Origin: Cyanophora paradoxa | Lineage: Eukaryota > Glaucocystophyceae > Cyanophorales > Cyanophoraceae | Reading direction: 5' to 3' | DNA: 64,000 nucleotides | Assembly (NCBI GenBank): GCA_004431415.1 | Contig: QPMI01000508.1 | Coordinates: forward strand, 62,001 to 126,000 | Shown: in pieces, positions 53,451 through 62,076 of the stretch | Layout of the letters: every line of letters begins with the position of its first letter | Numbering within the stretch: the stretch's first letter is position 1 | Position numbers and translations under genes: made by a program | Notes under the pieces: generated by a model | Told to the model about the DNA's origin: nothing | Seen by the model: the letters and a program-made list of their open reading frames with translations, nothing else | The model's database searches: none

Positions 53451-54432
53451 ATGCCTGGAGCGCCCCTCATCGGCCTGACGACGTCGTACGAGGCGCCGGA
53501 GCAGAAGATTCGGCGCGAGTACGTTTCCAGCGTCGCGGTGCGCAGCGAGGGCCGCGTCGGCGCTCGGCCTCGCCCGTCGCACTCGAATTCTTCGAGCCTG
53601 TCGTGCGCAGGAGGCCGGCGGCGTGCCCATCATCCTGCCCATGATCGATGACGAGGCGCTGCTGGGGCAGCTGCTCGAATCGCTCGACGGGCTGGTCGTC
53701 ATTGGCGGGCCTGCAATTACTATGGCGCGCGCTCCACCGCCGCTGTCCCGGCCCTCGCCGGCCGCCAACGGGTGCGCAGGGGCTCGTCGGAGATGTGCCG
53801 GCGGACCTGTCGCCGACGGACCCGCTGCGCACGGAGAGCGACCTGCGGATCGTGCGGGCGGTGCTGGCGACGCCGAAGCCGATCCTAGGGATCTGCTACG
53901 GGATGCAGCTGCTGAACGCCCTCGCCGGCGGCACAATCTACGCCGACGTGCAGAAGCAGGTCCCCGGCACCATGGTACACAGGTGCGGCCCGCGCGCAGC
54001 CCACGGCCAGCGGCCGGCGTGGCGAGCGCCGCGGCAGCGCGTCGCGGGGCGGGACGGTGCATCCGGCGCGGGTGGAGCGGGGCACGCGGCTGCACGCGCT
54101 GCTGGGCGGGCGGGACGAGGTGGAGGTGAACACGGTGCACATCCAGGCCGTCGCCGAGGTCGGCGGCGGCGACCTCAGCGCGCCCCGCGCCCCGGGCGGC
54201 CGCCTGCGCGTCAACGCGCGCGCCCCCGACGGTGCGCCGGCCGACCCCGACCGAGCGGGCGGGGCGGGGGCGAGCGGGCGGGGGTGCAGGGGTGGTGGAG
54301 GGCCTGGAGAGCGAGGACGGGCGGGTGATGGCGCTGCAGTTCCACCCGGAGCGCCTCGGGGCGGACATCCGCGTGCCCCTCTTCCGCGACCTCGTCCAGC
54401 GCGCCGCCGCCTTCCGCGCCTCCCGCTCCTAG
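53451..54432 (+). CDS. Class I glutamine amidotransferase-like hydrolase (peptidase C26, PuuD/gamma-glutamyl hydrolase type)
   Basis: Starts MPGAPLIGLTTSYEAPEQKI. Later exons: GGVPIILPMIDDEALLGQLL with ESLDGLVVIGG, SPTDPLRTESDLRIVRAVLA, KPILGICYGMQLLNALAGGT (nucleophile Cys in GICYGMQ), DEVEVNTVHIQAVAEVGGGD and VMALQFHPERLGADIRVPLF (catalytic His-Glu in QFHPE). The YGMQ, HxQ and FHPE order fits gamma-glutamyl-GABA hydrolase (PuuD) and related C26 hydrolases acting on gamma-glutamyl substrates. Four to five hairpin introns; the short exon with VVEGLESEDG follows a ggggtgcag acceptor. Stop TAG 54430-54432. The protein is about 240 residues, normal for the family. Substrate unknown. It lies 152 bp from the divergent large minus-strand gene and converges on LENG8. 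Confidence 0.88.
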
Positions 54433-54627
54433 CGCACCGCCCGCCCCGCACCCCGCCCCGCACCCCGCCCCCCCCCCCTCCCCCTCCCCCCCCCCTCTCT
54501 CTTCCTCTTCCCCCCCGCCCCTCTCGTGCCCCGAGACGCGGCGCCGAACCGAACCGAACCCGGGTATTCGAAGGCGGGCCGGCTGGGCCGGCTGCGGGGC
54601 GGGGCGGGGCGTGCGGGGCGGGCGGGG
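54433..54627. other. Convergent spacer with C-rich low complexity
   Basis: Between two stop codons; contains (CCCCGCAC)n-like text and C/T runs at 54440-54510. No gene. Confidence 0.7.
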
Positions 54628-56699
54628 CTAGGCCTTGGAGCGGAGGGCGGCGTCGAGGAGCTTGCCGTCGACGGCCGCGCCGCCGGCCGCCAGCAGCGGG
54701 CCGAGCTCCAGCTTCCACCTGCCCCCGCGCCCCCGCCTCGCTCGGTCGGGCCGGCGGGGCGGGGCGGGGCGGGGCGGGGCGGGGCGGGCGGACGCGTCGG
54801 CGAGGAAGGCGGCGAGGCCGCCCGGGGGCAGCTGGAGGGCCTCCTCCAGCCACGCCGCCTCCACCTCCGGCCGGTACCTGCCCGCCCCGCTCGCCCCCGG
54901 CCCCGCACCGGCCCGCCCCACGCCCCCGAGGCGGCGCACGAGCGGGCGGCGGCCCGGAGGGCGGCCCGGCGGGTGCGCGCGGCGAGGGGCTCCGCCAGGC
55001 GGCGGAGGAGGGGCCGCGCCCCTCGGCGGCGGCGCAGGCGCGGAAGAATGCGGCGTAGTTCCCGCCCCGCGCCGCGAGCACCATCTGCGCGCGCGGCGCT
55101 CGCCCCGGCGGCGGGGGCGGCGGGGCGGGGCAGGCGGGGGCGGGGGCGGACGCGGGAGGCGAGGCGGACGGCGGGGTGGTCCTCCAGCCCGAGCTCCGAG
55201 GCCGTCCGGAAGGCACGCGCGAGGTCTGGCCCCGCCCTCAGCCGCGCGCCACGCGGGGCGGGGCGGGGCGGGGCGGGGCGGGGCGGGCCGGCGGCGAGGC
55301 CGTGCGTCTCGGCGTAGACGAGGCGGTAGGCGAGGTACTCGGGGAGGGGGTCCCCCTCCCCCGCACCGGGGGCGAGGCCCCGCGCGAAGAGCGCGAAGAG
55401 CTGCGCCTGGCACTGGTTGAAGCCGTCGGTGTCGCCCTGCTCGATGCACATGCGCCCGTGCGCGACGTACACCTCCACCGCGAACTCGTTCCGGATCCCC
55501 TGCACCTGCCGCCCCGCCCCGCCCGTCACCGCCGCGCGTCCCGCCGAGCCCTAGCACTGCGCTGGGAGGAACCGGGGGCGCGCCGTCATGTCCTGGCGGA
55601 TAGAGCGCATCTGGTCGTTGACCCAGTGCCAGGTGGCGCCGCCGCCGGCGCGCCGCTCCCGCACGTGCGCCAGCGCCCGCTCCAGCACCCGCTGCGGCCG
55701 CACCTCCGCCGGGTCCGGCGCCTGGCCCGCCCCACCGGACCGCCCGCTCGGGCCGCGCGGGGCCGGGGCCGGGGTGGTGGGGCGGGGCGCACGGAGGTGA
55801 GGCGGAAGTAGGGCTTCTCGAGGGCGGCGCTGGTGCCGACGATGGGGGCGTGGTCCGACGCGTCCACGGACCCCTCCTCCGACGCCCCGTCCATCCCCAG
55901 CTGCCGCCCCGTCGGCCCCGCCCCGCCCGCCCGCCCCGGCCCCCGCCCACCTGCATCGCCCGCATCCGGCTCTGCAGCGCCGAGACCGCCCCCGGCCCGG
56001 CCGCCCGCGCCCCGGGCGGCTCTGCGAAGCGCCTCGCCCGCCGCTCCATGCGCACGCGGTCCTCGTCCTCGATCCGCGAGCCCGACCCCGAGCCCGAGGG
56101 GCGGCCGCGGCCCGAGGGCGGCCGGTAGCTGCGAGGGGGCTCGTGCGAGCGGCGGACGCGCGAGAGCCTGCCGGAGGGCACCTCGGCCTCATGCCGTCAA
56201 GCCACGCTTCGATGTCCTCCACAAAGGACTCCTCGCCCGTCCGAGCGTGCTTCTCGGCCCGCGGGTCAACTCCGGCTGCTTCCCTGCTCGCCCCGTTAGC
56301 TTTCGCCGCACGCCGCACGCTGGGGTTGCAGGCACGCACCTGGGCCGCTTCTGCCTCTCTGCTGGACGACGCGGGGCGCGCAGGCACCGGAGCCGGAGCG
56401 AGAGCGGCAGGCCGACCCCGCCGGCCCAGCTGAGGCGCCTCGCGCCCGGGAGCGAGGCCGCGATTGGTTTCTCGACTCTGCGCACGAACTTGTGAGCGCA
56501 GCGGGCGTGCGCGAGGGCTCGCGTACGTGCGATCTTCCTGATCGGGTTGCGGCCTCGGTCCGCGCAGGCAGCGCAGCCTGAACCACAGGCGCGTGTACCG
56601 CAGCGTCTTCGCGTCCAGGGTCGAAGAAAAAGCGCCGATCGGCTCGCCGGGCCGCTTCCTAGGCAAAGACTGCTTGCTTCTGGGTACAGCTGCACTCAT
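54628..56699 (-). CDS. LENG8: SAC3/GANP-domain protein, LENG8/THP3-like
   Basis: Predicted mRNA-processing/export factor of the SAC3/GANP (PCI-like) family. N-terminus MSAAVPRSKQSLPRKRPGEP, LDAKTLRYTRLWFRLRCLRG, SFVEDIEAWLDGMRPR, then a basic, Arg/Ser-rich region (SYRPPSGRGRPSGSGSGSRI, EDEDRVRMERRARRFAEPPG). The core has ALEKPYFRLTS spliced to DPAEVRPQRVLERALAHVRE, WHWVNDQMRSIRQDMTA, GIRNEFAVEVYVAHGRMCIE with QGDTDGFNQCQAQLFALFAR, EYLAYRLVYAETHGLA, FRTASELGLEDHPAVRLASR and GGNYAAFFRACAAAEG. YFRLTS-PxPxxVRP and FNQCQxQL are diagnostic of LENG8/THP3. The terminal exon ends KLLDAALRSKA. Hairpin introns throughout. The start at 56699 is chosen because it is 121 bp from the divergent isochorismatase ATG and leads an open first exon. 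Confidence 0.85.
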
Positions 56700-56820
56700 G
56701 TTCGTGGCGGCCGCCGGCGCGCTCAGGACCTCGAAGGCGTACTTCGGATCGCCGCTGCTGTCTGCGAAGAAGGCGGCCATCTGCGTGCCCAAGGCCAACA
56801 AGTCGACGACGGCTGCCACG

Positions 56821-58047
56821 ATGAACGCGCGGCTCGGCAAGCTCGTGGCGAAGGACACGGCGCTCCTCGTTTGCGATGTGGTGCGCATTTGAGTCGTTGG
56901 ATCCGCGCCGAGCTCGCTGGACCGCCGCTGATGATGTCGCCACCGCGCGCGGCGGCGCCCGTGCGGCCCGCAGCAAGAGAAGTTCCGCAATGGTGCGTAC
57001 CTGTAGCTTTAGCTACGTTGTTCTGAACGCGTTCTGACGTCGTTCGTCGCCCTTTGGCAGTGATCGACAAGTTCCCGAACGTGGTTCACGTTAGCAAGCG
57101 CATGGTGCACTCCTGAGTGGGCCCGCCGCATCTCCGCGGGCGCGTGGACATGCTTGCCTCCTCGCAGGTCGCGGCGGCAAAGCTGCTCGACATGCCCGTC
57201 ATCGTCACCGAGCAGTATCCCGAGAAGCTCGGCAAGACCGGTGCGCGCCGCCCCGCAGTGAGCCGCGCTCGGCCGCCGCTGATCCTCGCGCCGCGTCGCA
57301 GTGAGCGAGATCGACCTCGCCCCGGACACGCCCGTCTTCGGCAAGAAGAAGTTCTCGGTGCGCGCGGACTGAGGGGCCGCCAGGGGGCCCCGGCGCCGGA
57401 GGCGGCCGCGGGGCGCCGCGGGCCGCGCGAGCGGGGCGCGCAGATGATCATCCCCGAGGTGGAGGCGAAGCTGCGCGAGAAAAACGTGAAGAGCGCGCTC
57501 ATCTGCGGCCTCGAGGCGCGCCGCCCCCCTGAGAGGGTCCCCCGGGCCCCGGACGCCGCCTGAGCGCCGCGCCCTCCCCGCAGACGCACGTGTGCGTGCT
57601 GCAGACCTTCCTGGACCTCTCCGAGCGCGGTGCGGCCTCCAGGGCCCCCCGGCCGCCCCGCCGCGAGCGCGCGGGGGCGACGGGCGGCGGCAGGGATCGA
57701 GGTGCACCTGCTCATGGACGGCGTCTCCTCCTCGCGGCCCCTCGAGCGCTACATCGCCATGGAGGCGCCCCGCCCGCCCCGCCCCGCCCCGCCCCGCCGC
57801 CCCTGAGGCGTGCGGGCCGCCCCGCAGCGCATGCGGACGGCGGGGGCGACGCTGACGACGTCGGAGAGCGCCCTCTTCCAGCTCATCGGCAGCGCCGACC
57901 ACCCCAAGGCGCCCCCCGCCCCGCACCCCCGCCCCGCCCCGCCGCCCGGCCCCGCGCCGACCCCGCGCGCAGTTCCGCGAGATCAGCGCCCTGGTCAAGG
58001 AGCCCTTCCCGATCAAGGAGGCCGGGCCCCTCGCCGCCAACCTCTAG
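56821..58047 (+). CDS. Isochorismatase-domain protein (ISOC1/ISOC2-like)
   Basis: Cysteine-hydrolase fold. MNARLGKLVAKDTALLVCDV splices to QEKFRN, VIDKFPNVVHVSKRM, then VAAAKLLDMPVIVTEQYPEK with LGKT, SEIDLAPDTPVFGKKKFS, IPEVEAKLREKNVKSALICG, then LE joined to THVCVLQTFLDLSERG (active-site Cys), IEVHLLMDGVSSSRPLERYI, RMRTAGATLTTSESALFQLI and FREISALVKEPFPIKEAGPL ending AANL. Donors at 57514, 57765 and 57909 are GC, each after AG; others (56881, 57241, 57358, 57630) are GT. Spacing between successive donors from 57241 on is about 115-155 bases. Length about 200 residues, as in ISOC1/2. The physiological substrate of the eukaryotic members is not established. Confidence 0.93.
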
Positions 58048-58166
58048 GGACCCCGCCCGCGCCGCGCCTCCGATCCTTCATCTCTGTCTCTTCCAAGAGA
58101 ACACGCGTTATGTTACACTCCTCAGCTGCAGCTGCGCGCGGGTGGCGGCGGTCGCACACGCGCCGC

Positions 58167-58500
58167 TCAGTGCGGCGCGCCTGAGACGCGGCCCTGCGCC
58201 GGGTTGAACTTCGTGTTCCCCACCACCGGATCTAGGCGCGAGACGATGTTGTCCCAGCTGCAGCGAGTGCCCAAATGAGCAAGGAGGTACAGCACAGGCG
58301 TCGACGCAGCTGCGAGGATGGGAAAATTATTGGGTCCCCCGACGCTCCAGCTAGGTGCAACCCGCGTGTGCACGTACGCGGTGCTGCTCAGCGCATGCGC
58401 ATACGCACCGGTACGGATACTCGCGCTTGTCGTCCTCCGAGCGCACGATCTGCGCGCACGCATGCGGCAATTGATTTCATGTGCAGCTGTAGCGAGTTCG
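58167..58500 (-). CDS. Small hypothetical protein
   Basis: Minus-strand blocks: IVRSEDDKREYPYR, spliced to WSVGGPNNFPILAAASTPVL, and SWDNIVSRLDPVVGNTKFNP with AQGRVSGAPH and a stop at 58167. Donor gtgcgtatgcg and acceptor cacctag fit. I recognise no family, and the start codon is not fixed; the exon chain between the HVA1-like gene and this one is short. It might be the 3' end of a longer gene in the same direction. Confidence 0.35.
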
Positions 58501-58574
58501 CGTGTACGCGAGACGGGAGTGCTAAGCGCTAGCGACGCTTAAGCATAGACGGCGCGAGAGCGGCGGCGGAGAAC

Positions 58575-58834
58575 TCATCGGCGCAGGCGCACGTAGTACG
58601 GGTCCTCGTCGGAGGCCTTCACGCGCGAGCCGTTGAACTCGAAGCTGTCCGTGTGCATCTGCGCATGCGCAGGGGTGCGTGGTGGCCCTCGGCAGCGCGC
58701 ACGCGTACGCGAGCAAGGGCGGCGCGCCGTGCGCTATCACGAGCGATATGTGAATTCACCTCGCTGATAAAGCCCCGCCGAACGCCGCCGGAGGTGCGGA
58801 ATGAGACGTAGTCGCCGCGATTGTACTTCGACAT
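58575..58834 (-). CDS. Small HVA1/TUDOR-domain protein (DUF2945-like)
   Basis: Two exons, complement 58760-58834 and 58575-58658, flank an intron of 101 bases (58659-58759). MSKYNRGDYVSFRTSGGVRR with GFISE joins MHTDSFEFNGSRVKASDEDP and YYVRLRR before TGA. The K/R-G-D-x-V-x-(W/F) start, the G-x-(V/I)-x-E strand and V-K-A-S-x-D-x-P-x-Y end match the hypervirulence-associated protein TUDOR domain, a small family common in fungi and algae. The name is historical; no virulence role is implied. Only about 52 residues, compact for the family. Function unknown. Confidence 0.75.
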
Positions 58835-59063
58835 GGCCTCCTTCTTCGCTGCTTCTTCGCGTCAAACTTGGTCGGGGCGGAGGATCCCTGGGCTGCGCGT
58901 ACGCGGGCACTCGCTTCTTCGCAAAATGTCGGGGGGAGCAAACTGTGCGGGCGTACGCGAATCGCGAGTGCACGGGACCTCGTGGGCGTCCGAGCGCGCG
59001 CGCAGCGAGTGGAACCGAGAGTGAGCATCCAGAAGGTGCCGCGCGCTGCGGCGGGGGGCCGCG

Positions 59064-61110
59064 ATGGAGCTCCTCAGCCTAGCGCTCCTTGTCTCCGGCG
59101 GCTTCTCGTTTGCGGCGATTGTTGTCTCCTTCTGGAACATATACCAGCACCTGTGTTACTACACGAAGCCGCAGCGCCAGAACCGCATCATCCGAATCCT
59201 CTTCATGGTCCCCGTGCGTCCGCGCGCGCGCCCGACCCCACAAGGCGCTCACAGAACGCGTCCGAGCTGCGTCCGTCGCCTGCGTTCGCGCCGCGGCCGG
59301 CCGCGATGGGCCGCATCTGCCCTTGCGCGTACGGGCGCGTTGACGGCAACGCCGCCCGCAGATCTATGCGTTCCATTCGTGGGTCTCGCTGTTCTACCTG
59401 CCCGCTGGCAAGTACATCAGCGCGATACGGGACTGGTGCGGCGCGGCGCGGCCGCGCGGCGGCGCCGGGCAGGAAAGTGGTCGAGCTGAGGCGGCGGGCG
59501 CAGCTATGAGGGGTTCGTCATCTACCAGTTCTTCCAGCTCCTGCTGGACTTCCTCGGCGGCGAGGAGCGGCTCGTCCCCGTCCTCGAGTCCAAGCCCCGC
59601 TTCAAGCACATCTTCCCCTTCCACCACCTGCAGCCGTTCCGCCCCGGCCGGTGCGGGCCCGGCGCGGGCGCCGGCGTGCGGGCGGCGGGGCTGACGGGGG
59701 GCGGCGCAGGGAGTTCCTGATGCGGTGCAAGCAGGGGACGCTGCAGTTCGTCTTCGTGAAGCCGTTCATGGCCGTCCTCGCGTTCTTCCTCGAGGCCCGC
59801 CCCGCCCCGCCCCGCCCCGCCCCGCCCCGCCCCGGCCGCGCGGCGGGGGGCGACGGGGCGGGGCGGGGCAGGTGTTCGAGGTGTACGACGAGGGCCACCT
59901 GCAGCTCGACCGCGGCTACCTCTACATCACCCTCGTCGACAACGTCACCGTCACCGTGCGCCGGGCCCCGCCCCCGCCCGCGCCCGTGCGCCCGTGCGCG
60001 GGGCCGAGCGGGGGCGGGGGGGGCCAGGTGGCGGTGTACTACCTGCTGCTCTTCTACCTGGTCTGCCAGCACGAGCTCGTCCCCTACGGGCCCGTCCCCA
60101 AGTTCCTCTGCATCAAGGCCGTCGTCTTCTTCTCCTTCTGGTGCCCCCGCCCCGCCCCCGCCCCAGCCGCGAGGCGGCCCGGCGGTGACGGGGCGGGGGG
60201 CGGGGGCGCAGGCAGGGGGTGCTGATCGCGCTGCTGGTGAAGGTGGGGGTGATCAGCTCGCGGGGCCCCTTCGGGCCGTTCGACGTGCGGGACATCGCGA
60301 CGGGCATCCAGAACTTCCTCATCTGCCTCGAGATGCTCGCCGCCGCCATCGCCCACCTCTCCGCCTTCTCCGCCCACGGCCCGCCCCGCCCCGCCCCGCC
60401 CCGCCCTCCTGCGACGCGGGGCGGGGGCGCGCAGAGTACCAGCCGAGCGGGACCCTCTCCGAGGACGAGGAGAGCATGCACAGCCGCGAGACGGTGCGCC
60501 CCGCCCCGCCCGCGGCGGCCCTGGCGCGGCCGACTCCGGCGGGGGCGGGGCGGGCAGATGCCGCTGCTGAAGGGGATCGGGTCGGCGCTGGCGGTGAGCG
60601 ACGTGCTGGAGGAGACCTACGAGACCTTCCTCGCCCGCCAGCGCGACCCCGGTCCGCCCGCCCCGCCCCGCCCCGCCCCGCCCCGCCCCGCCCGCTCGCC
60701 GCCGACGGCGCGGGGCGGAAGACCGGCGGGAGCTGCGACACTTCGTCTCGCACCGGCCCGAGGTCCTCGCCAAGCGCCGCGAGCAGCAGGCCCGCCCCGC
60801 CCCGTCCGCCCGCCCGCCCGCCCGCCGGGCTGACGCGCGCCGCAGCGGGCGCAGCAGGCGGCGGACGCGGAGCGCCGCGCCCGCGCCGAGGCCGCCCTCC
60901 AGCACGGCGGGGGGCCCTCCCCGGCGCGACCCCCGCCGACGCCGCCGTTGGCGCCGCCGGCGAGCCCTCGGGGGCGGCCGTCGACGAGGCGGGGGTGGGC
61001 CCTCGCTCGGCTCCCAGCTGCTCCCCATCGCCCGCGCCCCGGCGGCCGGGGCCCCGGGCCCCCCCGCGGGGCCCGTCGCCCCTCCCGCCCCCTCGCCGGC
61101 CCCCGCACGA
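59064..61110 (+). CDS. TMEM184/organic solute transporter alpha-like membrane protein
   Basis: MELLSLALLVSGGFSFAAIV with VSFWNIYQHLCYYTKPQRQN starts the seven-TM OST-alpha fold; next QNRIIRILFMVP, IYAFHSWVSLFYLPAGKYIS with AIRD, spliced to CYEGFVIYQFFQLLLDFLGG (family motif RDCYE-x-FVIY), FVKPFMAVLAFFLE, VAVYYLLLFYLVCQHELVPY, PKFLCIKAVVFFSFW joined to QGVLIALLVKVGVIS (FFSFWQG motif) and IQNFLICLEMLAAAIAHLSA. The C-terminal tail is acidic/Ser then Ala/Arg-rich (RRELRHFVSHRPEVLAKRRE, AQQAADAERRARAEAAL). Nine or so introns, one with GC donor (59795-59871). A 3' end near 61110 is approximate; an alternative frame continues to 61220. The family is found in endomembranes of most eukaryotes. Confidence 0.9.
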
Positions 61111-61267
61111 TGAGAGCCCCGCGCCTTCCCCGTCGCTACAGACGCTGTGCTTCCATAGCTGTACATACGCAGTTCGATCGAATTCTGGTATTCGATTTCT
61201 ACAGGCTCTTGGCCTTCTAAATGCGCATGCCGCTCAACTACGCAGCTCCATGTATTATATTGTGGCA

Positions 61268-61397
61268 CGCCGGATCTGTGATTCGGGACTCGATGATTAA
61301 TCAGCGGCTCTTGGTCGATATATCAGCGGCTCCCGGGCGCCAGGCCGCCGCGCCGGATCTTTGATTGGGGACTCAATAATTAATCAGCGGCTCTTGA
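61268..61397. repeat. Imperfect tandem repeat, period 83 bp
   Basis: CGCCGGATCTGTGATTCGGG at 61268 and CGCCGGATCTTTGATTGGGG at 61351 begin two copies of about 46 bp, both followed by ACTC-A/G-ATPATTAATCAGCGGCTCTTG-type text (P standing for G or T-like variants). A shared CCAGGCCGCCGCGCCGG unit precedes the second copy and recurs after it (about 61409). Confidence 0.75.
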
Positions 61398-61434
61398 TTA
61401 GCGGCAGCCAGGCCGCCGCGCCGGGCTGCAGCTA

Positions 61435-61450
61435 CGTATACGCGTATACG
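61435..61450. repeat. Perfect 16-bp palindrome CGTATACGCGTATACG
   Basis: Perfect dyad in the TMEM184-F-box spacer. A second dyad, GCGCTAGCGCTAGCGC-like, follows at about 61475-61491. Confidence 0.85.
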
Positions 61451-61979
61451 GGACACCGGCCCGGCGGGCAGCGCGCGCTAGCGCTAGCGCTGGGTCACGG
61501 GGCTCGGCGGGCACGTCCGGCAGGCGTCTTCGTTGGCAGGTGCGCTTTTCATTCTGAATAACGTAAGCTCAGCACAGGCCGCCGGGCTACCGCGCTGCCG
61601 ACGCCTGCCGTTCGGCGCGCCGCTGGCAACGAAAATCAGCATGCGCAGTACCCCGCGCCGGCCCTGGCCACGGAGCCGCTCGAGCTCGGCCCGCAGCGAG
61701 ATTGATATTCAGAGAGCGCTCCGGCGCCTGCACATCGCGCGCACTTCACGCAACGCGCGGAGCGCTGGCCGGCGCGGTCACCGACCGGACGTAGACGCCT
61801 AAGGCTCTCCCCGAGCTCGACCGGTCAGCCCGGCCGCGGCCACGGCGCGGCCCGCCGCGCGCGCCGTGATCATCAAATTCGCTCTCGCAGGGACCGTGTG
61901 AGCGCCTTGAGCGTGACCGCACCTGTACGCGTACGGTACGCGGTCAACTGGTACGTATACCGGCCGCGCGCGGACCAGC

Positions 61980-62005
61980 AAAACCCGGCGCCGGCGCCGG
62001 GTTTT
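61980..62005. repeat. Perfect 26-bp palindrome in the F-box gene promoter
   Basis: AAAACCCGGCGCC followed directly by its reverse complement GGCGCCGGGTTTT, with no loop, 51 bp upstream of the TATA-like element and 72 bp before the ATG. Confidence 0.85.
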
Positions 62006-62055
62006 CTCCGCCCGACTTTCTCCACTGACTCTCCAGAAGTCGCGGCCGGCACAGA

Positions 62056-62062
62056 TATAAAT
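62056..62062 (+). promoter_or_regulatory. TATA-like element TATAAAT
   Basis: TATAAAT within gatataaatctata, 14 bp upstream of the F-box gene ATG at 62077. A similar short TATA-to-ATG spacing occurs at the small Cys-rich gene (24610). Confidence 0.45.
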
Positions 62063-62076
62063 CTATACGGGTCGAA

